Shown: one piece after another, positions 16,331-24,791 of the stretch | Numbering within the stretch: the first letter of the stretch is position 1 | Layout: each line of letters opens with the position of its first letter | Assembly (NCBI GenBank): GCA_026129865.1 | Contig: JAHCHG010000007.1 | Location: 180,556 to 244,555, forward strand | Direction of reading: 5' to 3' | Source: Pyrinomonadaceae bacterium | GTDB lineage: Bacteria > Acidobacteriota > Blastocatellia > Pyrinomonadales > Pyrinomonadaceae | DNA length: 64,000 nucleotides | Notes under the pieces: model-generated | The model's database searches: none | What the model saw: the letters and a program-made list of their open reading frames with translations, nothing else | Told to the model about the DNA's origin: nothing | Program-made: the position numbers and the translations under genes

Positions 16331-17404
16331 TCAACTAAAAAAAGTTCGGTCGAGGAACAAGATCACTTCGTAAGATACTGCAGCCATCAGCGCCGCCATC
16401 GGGATAGTTAATACCCAAGCCCAAATAATTTTTCCCGCAACTCCCCATTTTACGGCAGAAAATCGTTTCGCAGATCCCGTTCCGACGATGGCGCCGGTTA
16501 TCGTATGGGTTGTTGAAACCGGAATTCCGGCGAAAGTATTTGCGAACAGCGTCAGCGCTCCCGCGGTTTCCGCACAAAATCCGCCGACAGGCTGGAGTTT
16601 AACGATCTTCGTTCCCATTGTTTTCACGATCCGCCATCCGCCCGAAAGAGTGCCGAGCCCGATCGCCGCGTGTGCGGCGAGAACGACCCAAAAAGGTATC
16701 GGCGGAAGCGAGCCGCCTTCGCCGTATTGCAGCATACCGCCCGCCGCCAGAACGGCAGTAATGATTCCCATCGTTTTTTGCGCATCGTTTCCGCCGTGTC
16801 CGAGCGAAAAAGCCGCTGCGCTGAAAAGCTGACCGACGCGAAAACCTTTATCGATCTTGGCGACGTTTGTTTTACGAAAGATCCAATAAACAGAAACCAT
16901 TAAAGCGAAACCGAGCGTCATTCCGATCAGCGGCGACAGCACGATAAAAGCGAGCGTTTTTATCCAACCGGAAGCAATCAACACCGAACTCCATCCGGAA
17001 AAGCCGCTTGCGCTGATATAAGCTGCGACCGCGCCTCCGCCGTACGCGCCGATCAATGCATGCGAGCTCGATGTCGGCAGACCCAGATACCAAGTGATCA
17101 AGTTCCAGATGACGGCACCAAGCAATGCAGCAAGCAGCACGTAAAGACGGTTCCCGTCGGCTATGGCATTTATATTAACCATATCGCCGCCGATAGTTTT
17201 CGCGACAGCGGTTCCAAAAACAGCGAAGGCGATGAAATTAAAAAATGCCGCCCATGCAACGGCAACGCCCGGCGACAAAACTCGTGTCGCGACGACGGTT
17301 GCGATCGAATTTGCGGCGTCGTGAAATCCGTTTACATAGTCGAAAAGGAGCGCTATGAAAATGATGAATACAACTAAGCCGAATGTAGCCGATTGAACAT
17401 CCAT
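16331..17404 (-). CDS. pit: Low-affinity inorganic phosphate transporter, PiT family
   Basis: 357 residues, about ten membrane segments, with the two family repeats: FDYVNGFHDAANSIATVVATRVLSP near the N-terminus and GGNDAQKTMGII, VSTTHTITGAIVGTG in the second half. These GxND and STTH signatures bind phosphate and the coupling ion. It is 6 bases downstream of the DUF47 gene, the usual partner. It imports phosphate by proton or sodium symport when phosphate is plentiful. It lies in the same direction as the pst genes. Confidence 0.93.
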   Translation of the reverse strand: MDVQSATFGLVVFIIFIALLFDYVNGFHDAANSIATVVATRVLSPGVAVAWAAFFNFIAFAVFGTAVAKTIGGDMVNINAIADGNRLYVLLAALLGAVIWNLITWYLGLPTSSSHALIGAYGGGAVAAYISASGFSGWSSVLIASGWIKTLAFIVLSPLIGMTLGFALMVSVYWIFRKTNVAKIDKGFRVGQLFSAAAFSLGHGGNDAQKTMGIITAVLAAGGMLQYGEGGSLPPIPFWVVLAAHAAIGLGTLSGGWRIVKTMGTKIVKLQPVGGFCAETAGALTLFANTFAGIPVSTTHTITGAIVGTGSAKRFSAVKWGVAGKIIWAWVLTIPMAALMAAVSYEVILFLDRTFFS

Positions 17405-17410
17405 AATTTA

Positions 17411-18031
17411 TTAGTTGTGTTTTAGAACAATGCTCTCAATGATATTCGCGACACTCTCGCAGCGGTCGGTTGCGTTTTCGAGGATCTCGTAGAGTTCCTT
17501 GTATTTGATCAGGGTGATCGGATCGGTCTCTTTTTGAAAAAGCTCGCCTATTGCGCGGAAATAGATATCGTCGGCTTCGTTCTCCAAACGGTGAATCTCG
17601 ACGATATGTTTGTTCATTCCATTTGGTTTTTTCAACAGCGCAACCGCAGAATTTATCTCGTTGGCAAGCAGCCGCGTAACTTTTGCAAGTCCGACGGCAT
17701 GAACACCAACTTCCTGCATATCGTACATAACGATCGCCCGCGCGCCGGCGTCGATATAATCGCACACGTCGTCAAGCGCGACGACCAGCGTGTATATGTC
17801 TTCGCGGTCAAATGGAGTGATGAACGATTTATTTAATTTTGTAGTGATCTTGTGAGTCAGATCGTCGCACGCATGTTCCGCTTTTTTGATCTTAGCCGAG
17901 ATCGCCTCATATCCTTTCGGATCTGATTCGACCATTTCGACAAGGTATTCCGAAGCCTTTACGATGACCTCGCCCATTTCGGAAAAAAACGTAAAATAAT
18001 CGTCCTCTCGCGGCAGAAAGCTGAAACCCAT
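17411..18031 (-). CDS. DUF47 (PhoU-like) accessory protein of PiT
   Basis: 206 residues from the ATG at 18031, which has GGAGA upstream; an in-frame start at 18076 is less likely. It is all-helical, with the DUF47 pattern: FFSEMGEVIVKASEYL, KIKKAEHACDDLTHKITTKLNKSFITPFDREDIY, LDDVCDYIDAGARAIVMYD and ENATDRCESVANII. These proteins regulate the adjacent PiT phosphate transporter and are distant relatives of PhoU. Coupled with pit by a 6-base gap. Confidence 0.9.
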   Translation of the reverse strand: MGFSFLPREDDYFTFFSEMGEVIVKASEYLVEMVESDPKGYEAISAKIKKAEHACDDLTHKITTKLNKSFITPFDREDIYTLVVALDDVCDYIDAGARAIVMYDMQEVGVHAVGLAKVTRLLANEINSAVALLKKPNGMNKHIVEIHRLENEADDIYFRAIGELFQKETDPITLIKYKELYEILENATDRCESVANIIESIVLKHN

Positions 18032-18164
18032 TTTTTTTAGATTCTCCGTTAGCTGATTGAATATGAAGAATCTCAATATAACGGATGAAAGACCCGTTGT
18101 CGAACGCAGAAAAAGACGTTCCGTGAACGACTTTTTTAGTCTTACGCCGACAAACTTTCTGCAC

Positions 18165-18827
18165 TTATTTACCCTTGCTGTGTTTGATAAAGGCGGCTTC
18201 GGTCAAATAAACGTTCAATTCACAAATGTCTTTGACATAATCGCCGATGCGTTCAAGATGTTTCGCGGCAAACAGCAGCTGAGCAGCGCTGTTGGTGATC
18301 GAAGGATCGGAGATCATCATTTCGATCAATTCGCTGAAAATTCGCTTGTAACTTTTATTGATGACGCGATCCTGTTTAATAATACGCCGGGACGCTTCGG
18401 CGTCTTCCGACGTAAACGCATCAAGCGCCGACCGAAGCATTTCCGCAGCGTTTGTCGCCATTTTCGGAAGATCGATGTACTGCTTCAGCTGCGGTTCGGT
18501 ATTAAGTATCAGCGCCGCTTTTGCAATGCTCCCGGCATGATCTGCGATCCGTTCGAGGATCGGCGTGATCTTTGCGACCGAGATAACAAACCGAAGATCG
18601 TGCGCCGCCGGCTGCTGCAAAGCAAGAATTTCTATACAAAGCCGGTCGATCTCGAGCTCCATTTCGTCGATCACCTTGTCTTCGCGAAGAACATTTTGTG
18701 CCAGGTCGCTGTCGCGATTCGTCAGCGACTGCATCGCCCGCTGCAGCGCACGTTCGGTCGTGCCGCCAAGCAAGAGCAGCTTGTCGCGCAAACGGTCGAG
18801 TTGTTGATCAATAATTCTGTTTTCCAT
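18165..18827 (-). CDS. phoU: Phosphate signalling protein PhoU
   Basis: 220 residues from the ATG at 18827 (MENRIIDQQLDRLRDK). Two three-helix PhoU repeats are visible, with metal-binding E/DxxxD patterns (VIDEMELEIDRLCIEIL, ERIADHAGSIAKAAL and ERIGDYVKDICELNVY). PhoU links PstSCAB to the PhoR/PhoB two-component system and restrains phosphate uptake. It follows pstB by about 50 bases, the standard pst operon order. A longer frame from 18884 overlaps pstB and is unlikely. Confidence 0.92.
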   Translation of the reverse strand: MENRIIDQQLDRLRDKLLLLGGTTERALQRAMQSLTNRDSDLAQNVLREDKVIDEMELEIDRLCIEILALQQPAAHDLRFVISVAKITPILERIADHAGSIAKAALILNTEPQLKQYIDLPKMATNAAEMLRSALDAFTSEDAEASRRIIKQDRVINKSYKRIFSELIEMMISDPSITNSAAQLLFAAKHLERIGDYVKDICELNVYLTEAAFIKHSKGK

Positions 18828-18876
18828 CGCTAAATAAGTTTCCGAGTTTACCAAAAAATAAGTTTTACAAAAAAGG

Positions 18877-19635
18877 CTAACCAAACCTTCCGGTAATGTA
18901 ATCTTCCGTCAATCTTTCGTCCGGGTTGGTGAACATCTTTTGTGTCGGGTTATATTCAATAAGTTTCCCGAGCATAAAAAACGCCGTTCTGTCGGAAACC
19001 CGCCCAGCCTGCTGCATATTGTGAGTTACGATGACGATCGTATAATCTTTTTTCAATTCTACGACGAGTTCTTCGATCTTTTGCGTTGCTATCGGGTCGA
19101 GCGCGGACGCCGGTTCGTCCATCAAAATTACCTCCGGTTCGACCGCGAGTGCCCGCGCGATACACAGACGCTGCTGCTGACCGCCGGAAAGTCCGAACGC
19201 CGACGAACTTAACCGATCCTTTACCTCATCCCAAAGCGCGGCGTTGACCAAAGCTTTTTCGACACGGTCGTTGAGGTCGCTTTTGCTCGTCTGCATTTTG
19301 TTGATGCGAATGCCGTAAGCGACATTTTCGAATATCGATTTCGGAAAAGGATTCGATTTTTGAAAGACCATTCCAACCTTGCGGCGAAGCGCGACGACAT
19401 CCGTCTTTGACGAATAGATGTCTTCTCCATCGATCAATACAGTTCCATCAACCTTGGCGATCGGGATCGTGTCGTTCATCCGGTTCAGTGTGCGCAGAAA
19501 TGTCGATTTACCGCAGCCTGACGGTCCGATAAATGCGACTACCTCACGTTCCGGAATTTCCAGATTTATATCGTAAAGCGCCTGCGCCTTGCCGTAAAAA
19601 AAGTTGAGATTTGAAATGCTTATCTTGCTTTCCAT
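18877..19635 (-). CDS. pstB: Phosphate ABC transporter ATP-binding protein
   Basis: 252 residues with Walker [10 protein letters not shown], signature [15 protein letters not shown], Walker [14 protein letters not shown] and the PstB-specific [31 protein letters not shown] at the N-terminus is typical. It hydrolyses ATP for high-affinity phosphate uptake with PstC and PstA. It lies between pstA and phoU in the canonical order. Confidence 0.96.
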   Translation of the reverse strand: MESKISISNLNFFYGKAQALYDINLEIPEREVVAFIGPSGCGKSTFLRTLNRMNDTIPIAKVDGTVLIDGEDIYSSKTDVVALRRKVGMVFQKSNPFPKSIFENVAYGIRINKMQTSKSDLNDRVEKALVNAALWDEVKDRLSSSAFGLSGGQQQRLCIARALAVEPEVILMDEPASALDPIATQKIEELVVELKKDYTIVIVTHNMQQAGRVSDRTAFFMLGKLIEYNPTQKMFTNPDERLTEDYITGRFG

Positions 19636-19661
19636 TTAATTTTCAGTGATCGGCAAACGAG

Positions 19662-20498
19662 CTAATATCTCCGCCTTGCCAGATATCGAACGGCGACATT
19701 TATCGCCAGAATCAATCCGACCAGGATCAATGTTGCAGCCCATGCCATCTGATGTTCAACGTCAAACGGTCCGGTCGCATAGTTGTAGATCTGAACCGTC
19801 AACGACGCCATCGGCTGATCATAAAAGTAATTATAAAAACGGCTGTTCAGCGCCGTAAACAAAAGCGGTGCCGTTTCGCCTGAAATACGAGCGATGGCAA
19901 GCATTGCGCCCGTCGCGATTCCGGAAGCCGCCGCCGGCATTACGATATTCCACGTAACGCGCCATTCGGGTGCGCCGAGCGCCAGCGCGCCTTCGCGCAT
20001 CGATTTCGGCACAAGCTTGATCATCTCTTCCGTTGTCCGTGCGACGATCGGGATCATAATGATCGCAAGCGACAATGCACCCGCCAAACCGGATTGCCGA
20101 CCCATCGGAAGTACGATCAGCGTGTAAATGAAAATCCCCACGATGATCGACGGCACTCCGATCAAAGTATCGGCGAGAAACCGGACGATGCTGCCAAACC
20201 AATTGCTGCCCATTTCCGCCAGATAAACACCGCCGCCGATGCCGATCGGCAATCCGATACCGGTCGCAAGAACCGTCATCAAAACCGATCCGAGAATCGC
20301 ATTGCCGATTCCGCCGCCTTCGCCGACAGGTTTCGGAGTGTCGATCAAAAATTCTAAATTGATAGCCGAAAAACCTCGGACGGCGATGTAAGTTAAGATC
20401 AGAACCAGGATCGCGATAGCGAAAACGGCGCACGCCGACGTTAAGCCCGTCATTAACGCGCTCAACATTTTTCGTCTGCCGTGAACAGTTCTTTCCAT
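19662..20498 (-). CDS. pstA: Phosphate ABC transporter permease PstA
   Basis: 278 residues with six membrane segments and the PstA marks: GGIGNAILGSVLMTVLATGIGLPIGIGGGVYLAEMG, FLADTLIGVPSIIVGIFIYT and the EAA loop ALGAPEWRVTWNIVMPAAASGIATG. Inner-membrane partner of PstC. It starts 5 bases after pstC ends, so the two are coupled. Confidence 0.95.
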   Translation of the reverse strand: MERTVHGRRKMLSALMTGLTSACAVFAIAILVLILTYIAVRGFSAINLEFLIDTPKPVGEGGGIGNAILGSVLMTVLATGIGLPIGIGGGVYLAEMGSNWFGSIVRFLADTLIGVPSIIVGIFIYTLIVLPMGRQSGLAGALSLAIIMIPIVARTTEEMIKLVPKSMREGALALGAPEWRVTWNIVMPAAASGIATGAMLAIARISGETAPLLFTALNSRFYNYFYDQPMASLTVQIYNYATGPFDVEHQMAWAATLILVGLILAINVAVRYLARRRY

Positions 20499-20503
20499 TT
20501 TAG

Positions 20504-21445
20504 TTAAACGTTTTTTGCCCCGGCTTTTCCGCTCGCAACGCTCATAATCAATAATTTCGCAAACGCATTAACTACAAACGTTACTAAAAATAAAACGAGC
20601 CCCATTTCGATCAGGGCACTTAAATAAAGTTCGTCCGTTGCCTCTGCAAAATTCGCCGCCAGAACCGATGCGATCGTATATGCCGGTTCGAAAAGCGACG
20701 CGCTGATCTGCGGGGAATTTCCGATAACCATCGTCACCGCCATCGTTTCGCCGAGCGCGCGCCCTAAACCCAGAACGACCGCACCGGCAATGCCCGATGC
20801 GGCATTTCCAAGCACGATCATCGTCGTTTCCCACTTTGTCGCACCGAGCGCAAGCGCCGCTTCGCGCTGTGTGTTCGGAACGACTTCAAGAATATCTCTG
20901 ACAACCGATGTAATTATCGGCGTCGTCATCAACGCAAGAATGATCCCGCCGGTGAGCATTCCGATACCCGTCAATCTTCCCTGAAAAAGCTGACCTACGA
21001 CCGGGATCCATCCCAAATATGTTTCAAGAAAAACGCCCAGATGATCGCGAATGAACGGCGCGAGAACAAAAATTCCCCAGAGTCCGTACACGACGGAAGG
21101 TATCGCCGCCAGGAGTTCGACCATGAACGAGATCGGCGCCGCGATCTTTTTCGGCGCCTGCTCGGTCAAAAATATCGCGATCCCAAGCGAGATCGGAACC
21201 GAAATGATCAGCGCGATTAGCGAAGAAACGATCGTCCCGTAAATAAAAGGAAGCGCGCCGAAAACACCGTCGGCGGGCTTCCATTCCGATCCGGTCAGGA
21301 ACGCTAATCCGAACCGACTTATCGTCGGCATCGAGTTCGAAACCATCATAACGATCATTCCGACGACGATAAAGATTATGCTCGCCGCTGAGATCATCAG
21401 AATGGTCCGAAAGATCCTGTCTCCGGTTGTGCGCGTCTGTGCCAA
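20504..21445 (-). CDS. pstC: Phosphate ABC transporter permease PstC
   Basis: 313 residues, six membrane segments, with GALPFIYGTIVSSLIALIISVPISLGIAIFLTEQAP, ELLAAIPSVVYGLWG and the EAA loop ALGATKWETTMIVLGNAASGIAGAV, all typical of PstC. The periplasmic loop is of normal size. It sits 15 bases after pstS and directly ahead of pstA. Confidence 0.95.
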   Translation of the reverse strand: MAQTRTTGDRIFRTILMISAASIIFIVVGMIVMMVSNSMPTISRFGLAFLTGSEWKPADGVFGALPFIYGTIVSSLIALIISVPISLGIAIFLTEQAPKKIAAPISFMVELLAAIPSVVYGLWGIFVLAPFIRDHLGVFLETYLGWIPVVGQLFQGRLTGIGMLTGGIILALMTTPIITSVVRDILEVVPNTQREAALALGATKWETTMIVLGNAASGIAGAVVLGLGRALGETMAVTMVIGNSPQISASLFEPAYTIASVLAANFAEATDELYLSALIEMGLVLFLVTFVVNAFAKLLIMSVASGKAGAKNV

Positions 21446-21460
21446 GTTCGATTTCTCCGG

Positions 21461-22543
21461 TTATTGCCGCAGAGCGGTTCCGTTTGACGTGATCGTTTTC
21501 AACTTTTCTTCCACTTTTTTGACGACTTCATCAGGAAGCGGAGCGTAATGGAGATCGCTTGTGAACTTCTCACCGTCGTGCACCGCCCACCATAAAAAGT
21601 CGACCAGAGCTTTTCCTTTGACGTCGTCAGGCTGCTCTTTATTCACAAGAATATACGTATAACTCGAGATCGGATAAGCGTTTTCGCCTTCTGCGTTTGT
21701 GATCCGGGTTCTCAAGTCTTCCGGCATGTCCTTTACCGATCCGGCAGCGGCGGCAGAAACATTTTCGATGGATGCTTCGACAAATTTTCCGGATTTATTC
21801 TTGATAAGAGCGGTCGGAAGATCGTTTGCTTTTGCAAATGCGATCTCAACATATCCGATCGAATTGGGAATGTTTTTTACCTGACCCATGACGCCGTCGT
21901 TGCCCTTCGCGCCGGCACCGACGCCGGTGATCCAGCTCGGCTGTTTGTTAGCACCGATCTTGTTTTTCCATTCGCTGTTCGCGTTCGAAAGAAAGTCCGT
22001 GAAAACCGCCGTGGTTCCACTCGAATCGGCTCGATATACAGGAGAGATCTCAGTGTCCGGCAGATTTACTTCAGCATTATCCGCTCTGATCTTCGGGTCG
22101 TTCCATTTCTTGATGTTTCCGAGATAGATTCCCGCTATTGCCTCAGGCGACAATTTCAACCTTTCTTTAACTTCCGGCAGGTTGTACGTCAAAACCACAG
22201 CTCCGAGAACCGTGGGAATATGAATCACCTGCGTGCCTTTCAGATCTTCATCTTTCATCGGATCGTCCGACGCGCCGAAATCCGAGGTGTTCTCCTTGAT
22301 CGCTTTTTGTCCCGCACCCGAACCCGTCGCTTGATAATCGATCCTTACATTTGGATTCAGCTTTCCATATTCGTTCATCCATTTTTCATAAACCGGTTCC
22401 GGGAAAGATGCTCCGGAACCGAGGATCGAGATAGTCCCGCCGGCGGCAGTATTCGCATTGTTGTTTCCGAACGGCTGCCCGCTGCAGGAAGCGCCGATGA
22501 TTGATGCCAATGTTAGTAACGTCAATAAAAGTGTTGTTTTCAT
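21461..22543 (-). CDS. pstS: Phosphate-binding lipoprotein PstS
   Basis: 360 residues. The signal ends in a lipobox (IIGASC, cysteine 20). The mature protein has ILGSGASFPEPVYEKWMNEY, RIDYQATGSGAGQKAI, DFGASDDPMK and YRADSSGTTAVFTDFLS, the phosphate-coordinating loops of PstS. It captures phosphate outside the membrane for PstCAB. It is the first gene of the pst operon, with a PhoB/PhoP-like repeat about 140-157 bases upstream, so phosphate-starvation induction is likely. Confidence 0.95.
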   Translation of the reverse strand: MKTTLLLTLLTLASIIGASCSGQPFGNNNANTAAGGTISILGSGASFPEPVYEKWMNEYGKLNPNVRIDYQATGSGAGQKAIKENTSDFGASDDPMKDEDLKGTQVIHIPTVLGAVVLTYNLPEVKERLKLSPEAIAGIYLGNIKKWNDPKIRADNAEVNLPDTEISPVYRADSSGTTAVFTDFLSNANSEWKNKIGANKQPSWITGVGAGAKGNDGVMGQVKNIPNSIGYVEIAFAKANDLPTALIKNKSGKFVEASIENVSAAAAGSVKDMPEDLRTRITNAEGENAYPISSYTYILVNKEQPDDVKGKALVDFLWWAVHDGEKFTSDLHYAPLPDEVVKKVEEKLKTITSNGTALRQ

Positions 22544-22683
22544 AAGAATTTTCGCGCCGTTCTACGAACTTCATTTCGACGGCAAACGTTTTAAATCAGC
22601 TAATCGTCTCCGAACGGTTGGAGCGGTTCAAGCGAAGCATTATATCGAAACGAACCGTTAACAAAATTTATATCGACGCCAAA

Positions 22684-22700
22684 TTAACATTTAGTTAACA
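22684..22700. promoter_or_regulatory. Candidate Pho box upstream of pstS
   Basis: TTAACA occurs at 22684-22689 and again at 22695-22700, an 11-base period (one helical turn), with a third copy at 22658-22663. PhoB and PhoP response regulators bind direct repeats of this kind with an 11-base period, and TTAACA is the B. subtilis PhoP half-site. The repeat is on the plus strand, opposite to pstS. Confidence 0.5.
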
Positions 22701-22839
22701 TCCGCAGAAAATCATTGTAACCATCGGACAAATCGGAACTGCGTGATTTCCACCGCAATTTTACCGACGAAATCGTCTGGACTTTTACTCTTTTAGTGTG
22801 TACAACGTTCCTAAGAATCCAAAAAAAGAGGACCTTGTG

Positions 22840-23037
22840 ATGACTCTGGTTAACGAATTGGAAAATGATCTGGCGATGGCTTTTTTTGTAGAAGGAGATT
22901 ATTCCGCAAAGCTTAAAGCTTCAGAAATTGTCGCGCTTTTTAATCGTCTTCGCGACAGTCTGGAATCGACTTTTCCCGAGGACGAAGCCATCGAAGAAAA
23001 CACTTTCACTGCGTCCGCGGACTCTCGAAGTCACTGA
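22840..23037 (+). CDS. Small acidic protein of unknown function
   Basis: About 65 residues from the ATG at 22840, preceded by AGAGGA; a longer version would begin 42 bases upstream without a good site. The sequence (NELENDLAMAFFVEGDYSAKLKASEIVALFNRLRDSL, written here in part) is acidic and helical. No known domain, and no obvious partner. It sits between the divergent pst promoter and the M48 protease gene. Confidence 0.5.
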   Translation: MTLVNELENDLAMAFFVEGDYSAKLKASEIVALFNRLRDSLESTFPEDEAIEENTFTASADSRSH

Positions 23038-23315
23038 AGACAAAGGTTTTAAGCGCTTGGAATAAGCTGTCGGATCTTTTGCATCTGTCAAATATGGCGG
23101 CTTCCCGATCGTCGACCTAAAGCATGCGTTCTTTGCCTCCCATTTGCCCGTCTCCCTGGGCGATATTTCTTCCCCGAATATTTTCAGTTGGCAGATTTCA
23201 TACGAATTCACATCCATTTTCCGAGCGTCTTGGAACGTCTTTTGCACAAGTTAATAACCGGTATCATGTTATTGTATAAAAATAGTACAGGTTATTTAGG
23301 TTTTGGAGGACGATA

Positions 23316-24719
23316 ATGAAGAGATTTAATTGGGTAAGGAATGCAACGACCGCGGTTTTGGTGTGGTCTATGCTCTTGATGCCTCTTGCTGTGTTCGGAC
23401 AAACACGGATCAAGCCACCAAAGAATAAGTTTAAAATTTCGGAAGATGTAAAGATCGGACGCGAAGCTTCGCAGGAAGTTCAGCAGCAATTCCCGATACT
23501 TAACGATTATCAGGCAACTAGTTACGTCGAACGCGTCGGCGAAAACCTTGTCCGCGCAATTCCGCGCGAATACGCTCATTCGGAATTTGATTATAATTTT
23601 AAGATCGTAAACGCGCGCGACATTAACGCGTTTGCGTTGCCGGGCGGACCGATGTTCGTAAACCGCGGAATGATCGAAGCCGCAAAAAGCGAAGGCGAAA
23701 TGGCAGGAGTGATGGCGCATGAGATAAGCCACGTTGCGCTTCGCCACGGTACGGCTCAGGCGACGAAACAGAGCAATCCGTGGAACCAAATTCTCGGCAT
23801 CGGGGCAATTCTTGGCGGAGCGATCCTTGCCGGTGAAGCCGGCGCACAGCTTGGCGCCCTCGGTGTTCAGGCGTGGATGACGAAATACAGCCGTGAATAT
23901 GAAACACAGGCTGATATTCTCGGCGCGCAAATACTTGCCAGAGCCGGGTACGATCCGCGAGATCTGGCGAATATGTTCAGAACTATTGAACAGGAAAGCG
24001 GCGGAAGTCGTGCTCCTGAATTTCTGAGCAGCCATCCGAATCCGTCAAATCGTTATGAAAATATCAATCGTGAAGCTCAGCTTTTAGAAGTTTCGCGAAA
24101 TCCGATTCAGAACACACGCGAGTTCCAGCGAATCCAGAGCCGTCTTCGCGCAATGCCGCGGGCACAGTCGATGGAAGAGATCGAACGTAACGCCGCTAAT
24201 AATCCGCGAAATAATCCGATGGCGAAAGGACGATATACTTCGAGCGTTAGTTATCCTTCTTCGCGAACGGTCGTTTATCAGAATGGTAACAGCATTCAAA
24301 TGCGAATACCGAATAATTGGAAAGTGTTTGAAACGCAAAGCACGATAACCTTTGCTCCGGAAGGCGCGTACGGCGACAAGGGAATTTCGCACGGAGCGAT
24401 GGTCGGATTGATGCAGACTCAGAACAGAGATCTTGCCAGGGCGACGGAAGAATATGTCAACGGTGTGATCCAGGCAAACGATTATCTACAGAAACGCGGA
24501 AATTACACCCGCGGCTCGCTCGACGGCAGTCAGGCATACGCCATAACACTTGCCGGTCGGTCGCCGATCACCGGCAGAACGGAGGTCGCTACCGTTTACA
24601 CGACAATGCTCCGCAACGGGCAGCTGTTCTATGTGGTAACGGTAGCTCCGGAAAATGAGTCTTCGCGTTACAGCTCAGCATTTAGAACAATGCTAAACTC
24701 GATCGATCTAAGATTCTGA
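23316..24719 (+). CDS. Secreted M48 family zinc metalloprotease (BepA-like)
   Basis: 467 residues with a signal peptide (LMPLAVFGQ). The active site is HEISH at 135-139 within MAHEISHVALRHGTAQA, and the third zinc ligand lies in SREYETQADILGAQ. GGPMFVNRGMI and FLSSHPNPSNRYENI are typical of periplasmic M48C proteases, some of which help outer-membrane protein assembly. After residue 300 there is a non-peptidase domain (IQMRIPNNWKVF to the end) instead of BepA's TPR repeats. GGAGG precedes the start, and a strong terminator follows. Confidence 0.9.
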   Translation: MKRFNWVRNATTAVLVWSMLLMPLAVFGQTRIKPPKNKFKISEDVKIGREASQEVQQQFPILNDYQATSYVERVGENLVRAIPREYAHSEFDYNFKIVNARDINAFALPGGPMFVNRGMIEAAKSEGEMAGVMAHEISHVALRHGTAQATKQSNPWNQILGIGAILGGAILAGEAGAQLGALGVQAWMTKYSREYETQADILGAQILARAGYDPRDLANMFRTIEQESGGSRAPEFLSSHPNPSNRYENINREAQLLEVSRNPIQNTREFQRIQSRLRAMPRAQSMEEIERNAANNPRNNPMAKGRYTSSVSYPSSRTVVYQNGNSIQMRIPNNWKVFETQSTITFAPEGAYGDKGISHGAMVGLMQTQNRDLARATEEYVNGVIQANDYLQKRGNYTRGSLDGSQAYAITLAGRSPITGRTEVATVYTTMLRNGQLFYVVTVAPENESSRYSSAFRTMLNSIDLRF

Positions 24720-24739
24720 TCGTCGCAGACGTAAAAATT

Positions 24740-24774
24740 AAAGGGACGGCAGCAATCGCGCCGTCCCTTTTTTT
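24740..24774 (+). terminator. Rho-independent terminator of the M48 gene
   Basis: An 11-bp perfect stem AAAGGGACGGC / GCCGTCCCTTT with a 9-base loop, followed by seven T. It may also work weakly in the other direction for the convergent DUF3857 operon. Confidence 0.88.
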
Positions 24775-24791
24775 ATGCCTCAAGTTCTTTC

